64,000 bases of DNA. It comes from CAWBJP01 sp963789165. Its GTDB lineage: Bacteria; Actinomycetota; Acidimicrobiia; IMCC26256; BP-133. The number at the start of each line of letters is the position of its first letter. Within the stretch, counting starts at the first letter, position 1. Below are positions 9,967-19,704 of the stretch, piece by piece. Under the pieces are notes generated by a model. It made no database searches and was not told the origin of the DNA. It saw only the letters and a list, made by a program, of their open reading frames with translations. Where the stretch lies: NCBI GenBank assembly GCA_963789165.1, contig CAWBJP010000007.1:310001-374000 (forward strand), given 5' to 3'. Made by a program: the position numbers and the translations under genes.

Positions 9967-10802
9967 GTGGACGTCCGGGGACCCCCGGGCTGGGCCGAGC
10001 TGTTCCTGCGGGCGGCGGCGGGCCGGGCCTACCCCCGGGTCCATCGGCTCCCTGCGGGAAAGTCGTGGCTGTTGTACGAGACCCTGATGCCGGCCCTCGG
10101 CACGATCGCCTTCGTCTACGTCTACCGGGCCCTCGGGCACCCGGAGCGCTACACCACCTACGTGGTCATGGGCGGGGCGGCGGTCGCCTTCTGGATGAAC
10201 GTCATGTGGATGATGGCGGCCCAGTTCTACTGGGAGAAGCGCACCGGGAACCTCGACCTGTTCATGACCTGGCCCCTTGTGGCCTGTTCGCCCATCCTCT
10301 TCGGCATGTCCGTGGGCGGGATCCTGGCCACCCTGATCCGGGCCACCGGCGTGGTCACCGTCGGGCGTGCTGCTCTTCGACGCCCACTTCGACCTGGACC
10401 GCCTTCCCCTGCTGGTTCTCGTCTTCGCGCTTGCGCTGATCGCCCTGTACGGACTCGGGACGGCCCTGTCCAGCCTGTTCCTGTTCTGGGGCCGGGAGGC
10501 GTGGCACACCGTCAACCTGTTCGTGGAACCGGTGTTCCTGCGTCTCGGGCGTGTACTTCCCCGTGTCCACCCTGGCCCGGGGCATCGGCCTGGCGGCTGC
10601 GCCATCCCCCTGACCTCGGGCTCGACGCCCTGCGCACCCTCCTGGTCGCCGGCACCCATCCCGGAGCTCTCTCGCTCTGCCGGCCGAGATCGCCCTGCTG
10701 GCCGCTGGCTCGGGGTCGTCTACGCGCTGCTGGCGGCGCGCGCCATGCGGCGCATGGAGCACCTGGCCCGGGCCGAGGGCCGCCTCTGCCCGGACGGACT
10801 GA
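9967..10802 (+). pseudogene. ABC-2 type permease, first of two (frameshifted)
   Basis: Hydrophobic segments typical of ABC-2 permeases are spread over several frames: GTIAFVYVYRAL, VMGGAAVAFWMNVMWMM and PLLVLVFALALIALYGLG with SLFLFWGREAW, ending in YALLAARAMRRMEHLARA. Frame changes occur near 10370, 10545, 10615, 10670 and just before the end. With the indels removed, the stop TGA at 10800-10802 sits just before the ATG of the second permease. It would form the membrane channel with the ATPase upstream. Confidence 0.65.
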
Positions 10803-10804
10803 CG

Positions 10805-11651
10805 ATGCTCGCCACCTTGTCCCGCAGTCTGCGCACCGGGCTTCTGGCTCGGCTGGAAGATCGAGTCGAACTGGGCCGACCCGCTCCTGTTCTTCATCTA
10901 CTCCGTGGCCCGGCCGCTGGGCGCCGCCCTCATCCTGGTGGCCATGTTCTTCGCCGTCTCCGGCGGGGAGCACGGCCCGCTGCTCGACTTCTTCGTGGTC
11001 GGCAGCGCCTTCTGGCCCTTCGTCCTCGCCGGGCTGACCGGCATGGCCATGGCCGTCCTCGAGGACCGGGAGCACTGGAAGATGATCCGGCCCGTGTACA
11101 CCTCCCCCGTGTCCTGGCCGGCCTATCTCGTGGGCCGGGCCCTGGCCCTCACCGCCTCCACTGGCGCCGGCGGCGCGGCCGTCACCCTGGCTGTGGCCGC
11201 CCTGGTGCTGCGGGTGCCTTTCGCCTTCACTCCCGGGGACCTCGGCTACGTGGCCGCCGCCCTCGTCCTGGGGGTGGCCTCGGTCATCGCCTTGGGCTTG
11301 CTGGCGGTGGCCGTCGCCATATCCGTCTCCCGGGAGGCGTGGCACATCCCCGAAGCCATCTCCGCCTCCCTCTACCTCGTCACCGGTGCGATCTTCCCCA
11401 TCGACGTCCTGCCCGGCCCCCTGCAGGCCGTCGCCCGGGTCTTCCCCCTGACCTGGTGGCTCGAGGCGCTCCGCCGTGGCCTGCTGCCCGACGACGCCCG
11501 GATCTCTTTCCCCGCCTTGTCCCCGAACGAGGTCATGGCGCTCCTCGCCGCCTCCACCGCTGTGTGGCTGGCCGCCGCCCTCGGCATCTTCTCCTGGGCC
11601 GAGGGCCGGGCCCGGCGTCTCGGCATCCTCGACAAGGAGAGCGGCTACTAG
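10805..11651 (+). CDS. ABC-2 type permease, second subunit (one frameshift near the start)
   Basis: From about 10842 to the stop the frame is open for 270 codons with about six membrane segments (GAALILVAMFFAV, VGSAFWPFVLAGLTGMAMAVL, TLAVAALVLRVPFAF, ALVLGVASVIALGLLAVAVAI, LYLVTGAIFPIDVLP, LAASTAVWLAAALGIF). EDREHWKMIRPVYTSP and the TGAIFPIDVLP loop fit ABC-2 drug or lipid exporters. The natural start is probably ATG 10805 (MLATLSRSLRTG); one extra G in GGG near 10838 separates it from WLGWKIESNWADPLLFF. Third gene of the ABC cassette. Confidence 0.75.
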
Positions 11652-11715
11652 ATCTCCCCGCCGGCTTGACCTCTCCCCGGCCGGTGGAAAGGATGACGTC
11701 CGGCGGGGAGGGGCG

Positions 11716-14700
11716 ATGAGCAACGCGTTCGAGGGGCCCGTCACCATCCTGTTCACGGATGTCGAGGGCTCCACGCAGCTGCGAACGCAGCGGGGTGACG
11801 ACGCGGCCCACGCGCTGCTCCGGGCCCATGAGGACCTCGTCCGCGGGTGTGTGGCCGAGCACGCCGGCCGGGAGGTGAAGGCCCTCGGAGACGGCTTCAT
11901 GGTGGTTTTCACCTCGCCGCGGCGCGCCCTGGCCTGCGCCATGGCCATCCAGCAGCAGCAGGCCGAGCGCAACCGGGCCACGCCGGGCCAGGAGGTGCAC
12001 GTCCGCATCGGCCTCAACACCGGCGAGGTGACCGAGGAGGACGGTGACCTCTACGGCCAGGCGGTCAACGCCGCCGCCCGGATCGCGGCCCGGGCCAAGA
12101 GCGGCGAGATCCTCTGCGCCGAGGTCGTCAAGCAGCTGGCCGGGCAGAGCCCGGACCTGAGCTTCCGGGACCGGGGCCGGTGCCGGCTGAAGGGGTTCCC
12201 CGAGCGCTGGCGGCTCTTCGGCCTGGCGTGGACGTCCGGCGAGAGCGACCAGCCGGCGGTGGCCATGGCCGGAAGGGCCACTCCCTTCGTCGGCCGGACC
12301 CCGGAGCGGGCGGAGCTCCAGCGCTTGCTGGACGAAGCCGGGCGGGGGTCGGGTGCTCTGGTGCTCATCGGCGGGGAGCCCGGCGTGGGCAAGACGCGCC
12401 TGGCCGAGCAGCTGGTCGCCGAAGCGTCCGGTCCGGCACGGGCGATGCAGGTCTTCGTGGGCCACGCCTACGAGATGGAGGGAGCCCCGCCCTACGTCCC
12501 CTTCGTGGAGATTTTCGAGCAGGCGCTGGCCCGGGCCCAGGGCCCCGAGGCGTTCCGCCAGGCGCTCGGCCAGGACGCCCCCGAGGTCGCCAAGCTCATT
12601 CCCGGTCTCCGCCGGCTGTGTCCGGACATCCCGCCGCCACTCGAGCTGCCCGCCGAACAGGCCCGGCGCATGCTCTTCAACGGGGTCCGGGACGTCCTGC
12701 TGCGGGCGGCGGCCCACCGTCCCGTCCTGCTCGTTCTCGACGATCTGCAGTGGGCCGATGAGCCGACCCTCCTGCTGGTTCAGCACCTGGCAGAGAGCTT
12801 GGCCGATGCCCCGGTCCTCCTTGTGGGGACCTACCGCGACAGCGAGGCGGACGTCGGCCGCCCCCTGGCCCGGGCCTTCGAGGATCTCCTTCGCCGGCGC
12901 CACGGCCGGCGGATCACGCTCGGGCGCATGCCGGTGGCGGAAGCGGCCCAGATGCTGGAGGCCATGAGCGGTCAGAGCCCCCCGGCGCCGCTGGTGGAGG
13001 TCATCTACGGCGAGACGGAGGGCAACCCCTTCTTCATCGAGGAGGTGTTCAAGTTCCTCGGCGAGGAAGGCCGCCTGTTCGACGAGGCCGGCCGCTTCCG
13101 GGCCACGCTCACCATCGGCGAGCTCGATGTGCCCGAGGGGGTCCGGCTCGTCATCGGCCGCCGGCTCGACCGCCTGGGCCCCGACGGCCGGCGAGTGCTC
13201 TCGACTGCGGCCGTGCTCGGACGGGCCTTCGACTTCGAGCTGCTCGAGGCGGCCAGCGAGGACAGCGAGGACGTGCTCCTCGACGTGGTCGAGGAGGCGG
13301 AGCGCATCGGGTTGGTGGTGATCGCCGCCGGCGGAGCCGAGGGCGACCGGTTCCTCTTCTCCCACGAGCTCATCCGCCAAACGCTGCTGGCCGAGCTGTC
13401 GGCGCCCCGCCGCCGGCGGCTCCACCTCCGGGCCGCGGATGCCATCGAGTCGGTGCTCACCGGGCAGCTCGACCGGCACGCCGCCACCCTCGCCCACCAT
13501 CTGGCCGAGGCCGGCCCTTTGGCCGACCGCGCCCGGCGGTTCCGGATGCTGGTGCTCGCGGGCCGGTGGGCGCTGGCTTCCGCCGCCTTCGAAGAGGCCC
13601 TCCGCCACTACGAGGAGGCGGCCGGACTGGAAGAAGCCGCCCCCCCGGAGGAGCGGGCCGAGCTGCTCTTCGAGCTGGGTGTGGCCCGCCGTTCCACCGG
13701 GTCGTGGGACGGCGCCATCGACACCTGGCGGCGATCGGTCGACGCCTACGAGGCGCTGAACAACGCCGAGGCCATGGGGCGAGTCTGCCTCGCCGCCTGT
13801 TACAACCTGAGCTGGGTCGGCCGCTTCACCGAGGCGGTCGAGCTCTCCCAGCGGGCGCTGACCGTCCTCGGCGACCGGGTGAGCACCGATCGGGCCTGCC
13901 TGCTGGGCGCCACCGGCATGCCGCTGGGAGCCGGCGGGCACTACCAGGCGGGAGCCGGCATGATCGCCGAGGAGATCGCCCTCGCGGCCACCCTCGAGAA
14001 TGACGCCGTCCTGGCTCACGGCCTGCTCAACAAGTCCATACTCCATTGGATCTACATGGAGCACCGGGAGTCAGGGGAAGCGGGGCTGGCCGCCGCTGAA
14101 CTCCTCCGGAAGGCCGGCGATCCGTTCAGCGCCGCCAGCGTCCTCGCCTTCGTCATCATGAGCCTCGTCCACCTTGGCCGCCCCGACGAAGTCCCCCGCA
14201 TCTCCGTGGATCTCGAACCCCTGGCGGAGCGGGTCGGTCACTTTCCCGCGCTCCTGCAGGTGAACCGTGTGAAGGGGTGGACGGACTTCATGGCCACCGC
14301 CGACAGCGGCCGCCTCGAGGTCTTTGCCCGGAAGGACATGGACGAGTGCCGCCGCCTCGGAGCCTCCTGGGTGAACAACGGCTGGGCCTGGCTCGGCATC
14401 GCATCGTTCCTCCGAGGCGACTGGGACGAGGCCCGCACCCGGTTCGAGGAGGGCGAGCGGATCGAGCCCCCGGGCGCCATGAAGGGCTGGAACACCGGCG
14501 TGCTCTTCGAGTGCCTGGCCTACCGGGGCGAGGCGGCCGAAGCACTGGCGCTGCTGGAGTCGGGCGCCGCCCAGCTGCCCCGGGCCGGGGAGCCGAACGG
14601 ATGGGGCCAGTGGACCCTGCTCCTCAGCGTCGTCGAGGGGCTGACGGTCCTCGGTCTCACCGACCGGGCGGCCGAGCTGTATCCGCTCACGCTCGAGGCC

Positions 14701-15216
14701 ATGGAGCGGACGGGCTGCATGTGCGGCAGCTTCTACGACCTCCGGCTCATCGAGCGGGCCGCCGGGATCGCCGCCACGGCCGCCCGGCGCTGGGACGACG
14801 CCGAGCGCCACTTCGTCGCCGCCGCCGCGCAGGCGGCTGCCCTTCCCCATGTGGTCGAGGCCGCCCACACCCGCCGGTTCCACGGGCGGATGCTCCTGGA
14901 GCGGGACTATCCCGGAGACCGGGACCGGGCGCTCGTTCTCCTCGCCGACGCCGCCGAGGCATACCGGAGCATGTCGATGCCGCGCCACGTCGAGCTCGCC
15001 GAGTCCGCGGGCAGCGTCTCGCGTCAGCCAAACCGACCTGTGAGGTGGGTTTGGCTAACGCGTGCGACGGGGGTCGCCTCCGATACCGTGCCCGGTCGTG
15101 GAGGGCCGGGACTTCGCCGAGCTGGAGTACTGCGGTGGCCGATGGGGTCGCCCGCATCCGTCTCGACCGCCCCGACCAGCTCAACGCCTTCACCTCCACG
15201 CTCTACGGGGAGTTGA
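11716..15216 (+). CDS. Class III adenylate/guanylate cyclase fused to AAA ATPase and TPR domains
   Basis: 1166 residues as read. Residues 1-180 are a class III cyclase domain: first metal Asp in ILFTDVEGST, EVKALGDGF with the second Asp and a purine-site Lys, and GQAVNAAARIAARA with the transition-state Asn/Arg. From about residue 190 an AAA/STAND ATPase follows (Walker A GEPGVGKTRLAEQL, Walker B VLLVLDDLQWADEP), then TPR-like helical repeats to about residue 1100. No terminal LuxR helix-turn-helix is seen. GGGGAGGGGCG precedes ATG 11716. The last 60 or so residues run into the next gene and look unnatural; the true end may be near the hairpin at 15027-15055. Likely a signalling protein; its input is unknown. 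Confidence 0.85.
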   Translation: MSNAFEGPVTILFTDVEGSTQLRTQRGDDAAHALLRAHEDLVRGCVAEHAGREVKALGDGFMVVFTSPRRALACAMAIQQQQAERNRATPGQEVHVRIGLNTGEVTEEDGDLYGQAVNAAARIAARAKSGEILCAEVVKQLAGQSPDLSFRDRGRCRLKGFPERWRLFGLAWTSGESDQPAVAMAGRATPFVGRTPERAELQRLLDEAGRGSGALVLIGGEPGVGKTRLAEQLVAEASGPARAMQVFVGHAYEMEGAPPYVPFVEIFEQALARAQGPEAFRQALGQDAPEVAKLIPGLRRLCPDIPPPLELPAEQARRMLFNGVRDVLLRAAAHRPVLLVLDDLQWADEPTLLLVQHLAESLADAPVLLVGTYRDSEADVGRPLARAFEDLLRRRHGRRITLGRMPVAEAAQMLEAMSGQSPPAPLVEVIYGETEGNPFFIEEVFKFLGEEGRLFDEAGRFRATLTIGELDVPEGVRLVIGRRLDRLGPDGRRVLSTAAVLGRAFDFELLEAASEDSEDVLLDVVEEAERIGLVVIAAGGAEGDRFLFSHELIRQTLLAELSAPRRRRLHLRAADAIESVLTGQLDRHAATLAHHLAEAGPLADRARRFRMLVLAGRWALASAAFEEALRHYEEAAGLEEAAPPEERAELLFELGVARRSTGSWDGAIDTWRRSVDAYEALNNAEAMGRVCLAACYNLSWVGRFTEAVELSQRALTVLGDRVSTDRACLLGATGMPLGAGGHYQAGAGMIAEEIALAATLENDAVLAHGLLNKSILHWIYMEHRESGEAGLAAAELLRKAGDPFSAASVLAFVIMSLVHLGRPDEVPRISVDLEPLAERVGHFPALLQVNRVKGWTDFMATADSGRLEVFARKDMDECRRLGASWVNNGWAWLGIASFLRGDWDEARTRFEEGERIEPPGAMKGWNTGVLFECLAYRGEAAEALALLESGAAQLPRAGEPNGWGQWTLLLSVVEGLTVLGLTDRAAELYPLTLEAMERTGCMCGSFYDLRLIERAAGIAATAARRWDDAERHFVAAAAQAAALPHVVEAAHTRRFHGRMLLERDYPGDRDRALVLLADAAEAYRSMSMPRHVELAESAGSVSRQPNRPVRWVWLTRATGVASDTVPGRGGPGLRRAGVLRWPMGSPASVSTAPTSSTPSPPRSTGS
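15027..15055. terminator. Stem-loop at the end of the cyclase gene
   Basis: GCCAAACC and GGTTTGGC form an 8-bp stem, extended past one G-G mismatch by ACCT/AGGT with a 3-base GTG loop. No T-run follows. It falls where the cyclase frame stops resembling its family, so it may mark the true 3' end, as a terminator or RNA-end structure. Confidence 0.45.
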
Positions 15217-15881
15217 AGTGGGCGGTCCGCCAGGCCGGCGCCGACCCGTCGGTCGACATCATCGTGCTCACCGGGACCGGCCGGTCCTTCGCCACCGGCG
15301 GCGACCTCAAGGAGATCCTCGACCGGCTGGGGAGCGCCGACCCGCTGGCCATGCACGCCTTCTTCGACAACTTCCCCTGGGCCGAGATCCGCAGCTGCCC
15401 CAAGGTGGTGGTGGCCGCCATCAACGGCCTGTGCCTGGCCGGAGGCCTGATCGCCGCCCTGTGCTGCGACATCTCAGTTGCCGTGGAGAGCGCCCGCTTC
15501 GCCTTCAGCGAAGGGATGGTCGGCATCGCCGACGCGCTCGGCCCGGCGCTGCTCCATGCCCGGGTAGGCACGGCCAAGACCAAGTACCTGCTCCTCACCG
15601 GACGGATGGTCGACGCCCGGGAGGCCGAGCGGATCGGCCTCATCACCGAGGTCATCCCCGACGATCGCCTCGAGGCCCGGGTGGCCGAGATCGTGGGCGA
15701 GCTCCGGGCGACGAGCCCCGTCGCCCGCCGCCTGTACAAGGAGTACGTGAACTCCCACACCCCGCTGCCCGACAGCGCCGGTGTCCTCCCCGCGCTGGCC
15801 AGCCCGGAAGTCCTCGAAGGTCTCCGGGCTTTCGCCGAAGGAAGGAAGCCGGACTACCGCCCGGGGTCCTCTGGACCCTGA
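15135..15881 (+). CDS. Enoyl-CoA hydratase/isomerase family protein
   Basis: 249 codons from GTG 15135. Crotonase fold: VADGVARIRLDRPDQLNAF, the oxyanion-hole strand GTGRSFATGGDLKEIL and the second site VVAAINGLCLAGGLIAALCCDI, with the later SEGMVGIADALGPALL and the helical C-terminus. The N-terminus is about 12 residues short; the missing part (VEGRDFAELEYC) lies in another frame from GTG 15098, so one indel near 15131 is likely. The Glu pair of true hydratases is not clearly conserved (the second position has Gly/Ile), so substrate and reaction are open. Confidence 0.8.
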   Translation: MADGVARIRLDRPDQLNAFTSTLYGELKWAVRQAGADPSVDIIVLTGTGRSFATGGDLKEILDRLGSADPLAMHAFFDNFPWAEIRSCPKVVVAAINGLCLAGGLIAALCCDISVAVESARFAFSEGMVGIADALGPALLHARVGTAKTKYLLLTGRMVDAREAERIGLITEVIPDDRLEARVAEIVGELRATSPVARRLYKEYVNSHTPLPDSAGVLPALASPEVLEGLRAFAEGRKPDYRPGSSGP

Positions 15882-15900
15882 GGCGCAGCCGGAGCTTCCG

Positions 15901-16276
15901 CTACGGCGTGATGTACTTCCCGGAGTCGTCCACGTCGCAGAACACGGGCCGGGCGGCGCACAGGTCGGCATGGAGCCGGGCTGCGTAGGCCGGGTCGGCC
16001 ACCGCCGCCGGCACCTCGACCGGCACCGCGACGGGCACCGCAACCGGCACCTCGACCGGGGCCGCCACCGGAGCGGACGGCACCGCGGAAACCATGGTCG
16101 CCAGGTCAGGGGCGGGGCAGGACAGCTGACCGCCGAGCGGCCGGCAGGCACATTTCCGTGCCGATGTGGGGCATCCCGGGCGGGCCCTGGAGCGACAGAT
16201 CCTGCGTGGCCCCGGCCAATCCCGGCAGAGCCGAGAGGGCGAGGGTGAAGGCGGCGGAGGCGATGACTCGCTTCAC
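15901..16276 (-). pseudogene. Small secreted Val/Pro-repeat protein (two frameshifts)
   Basis: A GTG at 16276 opens a clear signal peptide (VKRVIASAAFTLALSALPGLAGA). After about 45 residues the frame breaks twice (near 16140 and 16105), then an open frame encodes VSAVPSAPVAAPVEV, several PVAVPVEVP repeats and the end YAARLHADLCAARPVFCDVDDSGKYITP. With both shifts repaired it would be about 125 residues, exported, with a Cys pair near the C-terminus. No family recognised. Confidence 0.5.
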
Positions 16277-16506
16277 GGGTGGCACCTTTCATCCGGAACT
16301 GCGAGATATGTCGGCCCTGAGCCACCTGTTTTACACGAATTTCGCCGTATCCGCACGTTGTTACTGTGGTTTTAACACTCTTACGAGGTCTCTGAGCACC
16401 CGATCCTCTGTGCTCCGCCTTCCATTCGGCACTCCAGTCCCTTCCGCGTCGACCCGGCCGTGGTCCATCGGTAGCATCGCCGCCACCCGTGTGCGAGGGA
16501 GGCCGG

Positions 16507-17458
16507 ATGCCGCTGGACCCGCAGTGCCAGGGCCTGCTGGCGGCCATCGAGTCGATGGGCCTGCCCGCCTTCGCCGACCAGACCCCGGAGCAGACCCGGG
16601 AGACGGTCCTCGGTTTGGGCATGTTGATGGGCGAGCCCGAGGAGGTGGCGGGAGTCGAGGACCGCGCCCTGCCCGGCCCCGATGGTCCGGTGCCGGTCCG
16701 GATCTACACCCCGGTCGACGCCGGCCCCGGTCCGCTGCCCGTCGTCGTCTGGTTCCATCTGGGGGGCTTCGTCTTCGGCAGCGTCGAGTGGGTCGATCCC
16801 ATCACCCGGGCGCTGGCCAACCGCTCGGGCTGCATCGTCGATCTCGGTCGACTACCGCCTCGCCCCCGAGCATCCGTACCCGGCCGCCCGCGACGACGCC
16901 TGGACGGCGGTGACCTGGGTGGCGGAACACGCCGCCGAGATCGGCGCCGACCCCGACCGGCTGGCGGTCGGGGGCGACAGTGCCGGCGGCAACCTGGCCA
17001 CCGTGGCGTGCCTCATGGCCCGGGAGCAGGGCGGACCCCCCATCGCCTTTCAGCTCATGATCTATCCGACCACCGACGCGACCGAGGAGTCGTACGAGCT
17101 GGCATCGCACCAGGAAAACGGTGCGGGCGGCTACCTCGTCTCCAATGCCGACCTCCGCCTGTGGTGGCGCCACTACCTCTCGGGCGGGGCCGATCCGAGC
17201 AACCCCCACATCTCCCCGCTGCGGGCCCCGGACCTGTCCGGACTGCCGCCGGCCCTCGTGATCACCGCCGAGTACGACCCACTGCGCGACCCGGGCGAGG
17301 CGTACGCCCGACGCCTGGCCGGGGCCGGCGTACCTACGGAGCTGCGCCGCTACGACGGGCAGATCCACGCCTTCTTCATCCTGCCCGCGGCCGTCGAACG
17401 GGGCCGGGAGTGCATGGACGAGGTGGCCGAGGCGCTGCGCAAAGCCCTCGGGGCCTGA
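16507..17458 (+). pseudogene. Alpha/beta hydrolase, hormone-sensitive-lipase type (one frameshift)
   Basis: The start MPLDPQCQGLLAAIESMG at ATG 16507 has GGGAGG upstream. The oxyanion region reads VVVWFHLGGFVFGS, where most of this family has HGGG. One extra base near 16845 separates it from SVDYRLAPEHPYPAARDDA. The catalytic Ser is in GDSAGGN, the Asp in EYDPLRD and the His in GQIHAFF, so the triad is complete. Cytoplasmic esterase of unknown substrate. Repairing one base gives a normal 316-residue enzyme. Confidence 0.8.
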
Positions 17459-17499
17459 TCCGGAGGCGGCCGGGGTCCCGGCCGTAGAATCCGACGGCA

Positions 17500-19704
17500 A
17501 TGCCTCGGGTCAAGCCCCACCAGCTGGTGTTGGCGTTCGGCGTCATCGCCGGCGTGGTGTTCATCAGCTCGGGCATCTCTCCCGCCATCTTCGACTTCCA
17601 CGACGACTCCGAGGTGGCGCGGGAGGTCTTCGGCAACATCCCCGGTTGGGTGAAGGGCACCTTCTACCTGGTGGTGGGCGTGGCCGCGGTGGGGGTGGGG
17701 GTCTTCGCCTCCCGGCGCGTGAAGAACTGGGAGCGGGGCGCGCCCGACGACCGGCGCACCACCAAGGAGAACCTGCCGAAGCGTCTGGCCGACTTCCGGG
17801 GCGGGGTGTGGATGCGCACCCTGCTGCGCGACCCGGCGGCGGGGATCATGCACTCGCTGCTGTACTTCGGGTTCGTGTGGCTGTTCATCGCCACCGTCAT
17901 CCTGGAGATCAACCACCAGGTCCCCGAGGCGCTCAAGTTCCTCCACGGCGACGTGTACCGGGCCTACTCCCTCACCGCCGATCTGGCCGGCGTCGCCTTC
18001 CTCACCGGCGTGACCTGGGCCGCCGCCCGCCGCTACCTCTTCCCGCCGTACCGGATCTGGACCAAGACCAAGCCGGAGGACGCGCTCATCCTGGGGACCT
18101 TCGCCCTCATCGGGGTGACCGGCTTCCTCACCGAGGGTCTGCGCATCGCCGAGATGGGCCGGCCGGAGTTCGAGCGGTGGTCCGTGGTGGGCTGGCCGAT
18201 CTCGGCCGCGGTGGACGGCTGGTCGGCGGGCGCGGTGGAGACCACCCACCAGGTCCTCTGGGGCCTGCACTTCGCCGGCTTCCTGGCCTTCCTGGCCCTG
18301 CTGCCCAACACGAAGCTGCGCCACATGTTCACCTCGCCGCTGAACATGTACCTGCGCCACCGGCCCCGGCCCAAGGGGGCCATGAAGCCGTTGCCCAACC
18401 TGATGGAGACCGAGCTCGACAGCTTCGGGGCGTCGGCCATCGAGGACTTCACCTGGAAGCAGCTCCTGGACACCGATGCCTGCACCATCTGCGGGCGCTG
18501 CACCTCGGTGTGCCCCGCCAATCAGACGGGCAAGCCCCTCGACCCCCGGGAGATCGTCCTCAAGGTGGGCGAGGTCATGGCCGCCACCGGCAGCCCCAAG
18601 GTGCGCCCCGTGGTCGGCGTCGAGGGCGACATCAAGGTGACGGCCAACTCGGTGCTGGAGCGCATCACCGCCGAGGAGGTGTGGGCCTGCACCACCTGCC
18701 GGGCGTGCGACGAGATCTGCCCCGTCAACATCGAGATCCTGGACAAGATCCTCGACGTCCGGCGCTACCTCTCGCTGATGGAGTCGAACTTCCCCACCGA
18801 GCTGGGCAACGCCTACCGGGGCATGGAGAACTCGTCCAACCCGTGGGGCCTGGGCCAGAACGAGCGGGCGGCGTGGACCCGGGGCCTCGACATCGACGTG
18901 CCCATCGTCGACCCCGGCTCCGGAAGCCTGGACCACGAGTACCTCTACTGGGTCGGCTGCGCCACGTCCTTCGACGACCGGAACAAGAAGGTGGCGGCGG
19001 CCACGGCCAAGCTGCTCACCCGGGCCGGCGTCGACTTCGCCATCCTGGGGCCCAACGAGCTGTGCACCGGCGACCCGGCGCGGCGTTCGGGCAACGAGTA
19101 CGTGTTCCAGATGCTGGCCATGCAGAACGTCGACACCCTCAACGGTCTCGGCGTACAGAAGATCATCGCCAGCTGCCCCCACTGTTTCAACACGCTCAAG
19201 AACGAGTACCCCGACCTGGGCGGGCGCTACGAGGTGATCCACCACTCCCAGCTCCTCATGCGCCTGGTGGAGGACGGCCGCCTGTCGCTCACCGGCTCCT
19301 CATTGGACGAGCGCATCGCCTACCACGACTCCTGCTACCTGGGCCGCCACAACGACGTCTACCTGGCGCCCCGCAAGGTGATCGGCGCCATCGGCGGCGT
19401 GTCGGTGGTGGAGATGCCCCGCAACGGCAACCGGGGCCTGTGCTGCGGCGCGGGCGGGGCCCGCATGTTCATGGAGGAGCGCACCGGCAAGAAAGTCAAC
19501 ATCGAGCGCACCGAGGAGGCCCTGGCCACCGGCGCCGACCGCATCGCCGTGGCCTGCCCCTTCTGCATGATCATGTTGGACGACGGCGTGAAGGAGAAAG
19601 GGGCCGACGAGCAGGTCAAGGTCTCGGACATCTCCATGATCCTGCTCGAGGCGGTGGAGAGCATCCCGGTGGCCGGCGCCTCCACCACGACGCCGACCGA
19701 CTAG
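17500..19704 (+). CDS. etfD: Membrane Fe-S oxidoreductase, EtfD type
   Basis: 734 residues. The N-terminal third has about six membrane segments of the NarI/heme-b type (LVLAFGVIAGVVFISSGI, YLVVGVAAVGVGVF, SLLYFGFVWLFIATVIL and others). Two 4Fe-4S motifs follow (CTICGRCTSVCP near residue 328 and CTTCRACDEICP near 398), then two CCG domains (SCPHCFNTLKNE; DSCYLGRHND; CCGAGGARMFMEE). This is the layout of M. tuberculosis Rv0338c (EtfD), which passes electrons from electron-transfer flavoprotein in fatty-acid beta-oxidation to menaquinone. No etfAB is nearby. Its stop shares a CTAG with the convergent dcd stop. Confidence 0.85.
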   Translation: MPRVKPHQLVLAFGVIAGVVFISSGISPAIFDFHDDSEVAREVFGNIPGWVKGTFYLVVGVAAVGVGVFASRRVKNWERGAPDDRRTTKENLPKRLADFRGGVWMRTLLRDPAAGIMHSLLYFGFVWLFIATVILEINHQVPEALKFLHGDVYRAYSLTADLAGVAFLTGVTWAAARRYLFPPYRIWTKTKPEDALILGTFALIGVTGFLTEGLRIAEMGRPEFERWSVVGWPISAAVDGWSAGAVETTHQVLWGLHFAGFLAFLALLPNTKLRHMFTSPLNMYLRHRPRPKGAMKPLPNLMETELDSFGASAIEDFTWKQLLDTDACTICGRCTSVCPANQTGKPLDPREIVLKVGEVMAATGSPKVRPVVGVEGDIKVTANSVLERITAEEVWACTTCRACDEICPVNIEILDKILDVRRYLSLMESNFPTELGNAYRGMENSSNPWGLGQNERAAWTRGLDIDVPIVDPGSGSLDHEYLYWVGCATSFDDRNKKVAAATAKLLTRAGVDFAILGPNELCTGDPARRSGNEYVFQMLAMQNVDTLNGLGVQKIIASCPHCFNTLKNEYPDLGGRYEVIHHSQLLMRLVEDGRLSLTGSSLDERIAYHDSCYLGRHNDVYLAPRKVIGAIGGVSVVEMPRNGNRGLCCGAGGARMFMEERTGKKVNIERTEEALATGADRIAVACPFCMIMLDDGVKEKGADEQVKVSDISMILLEAVESIPVAGASTTTPTD

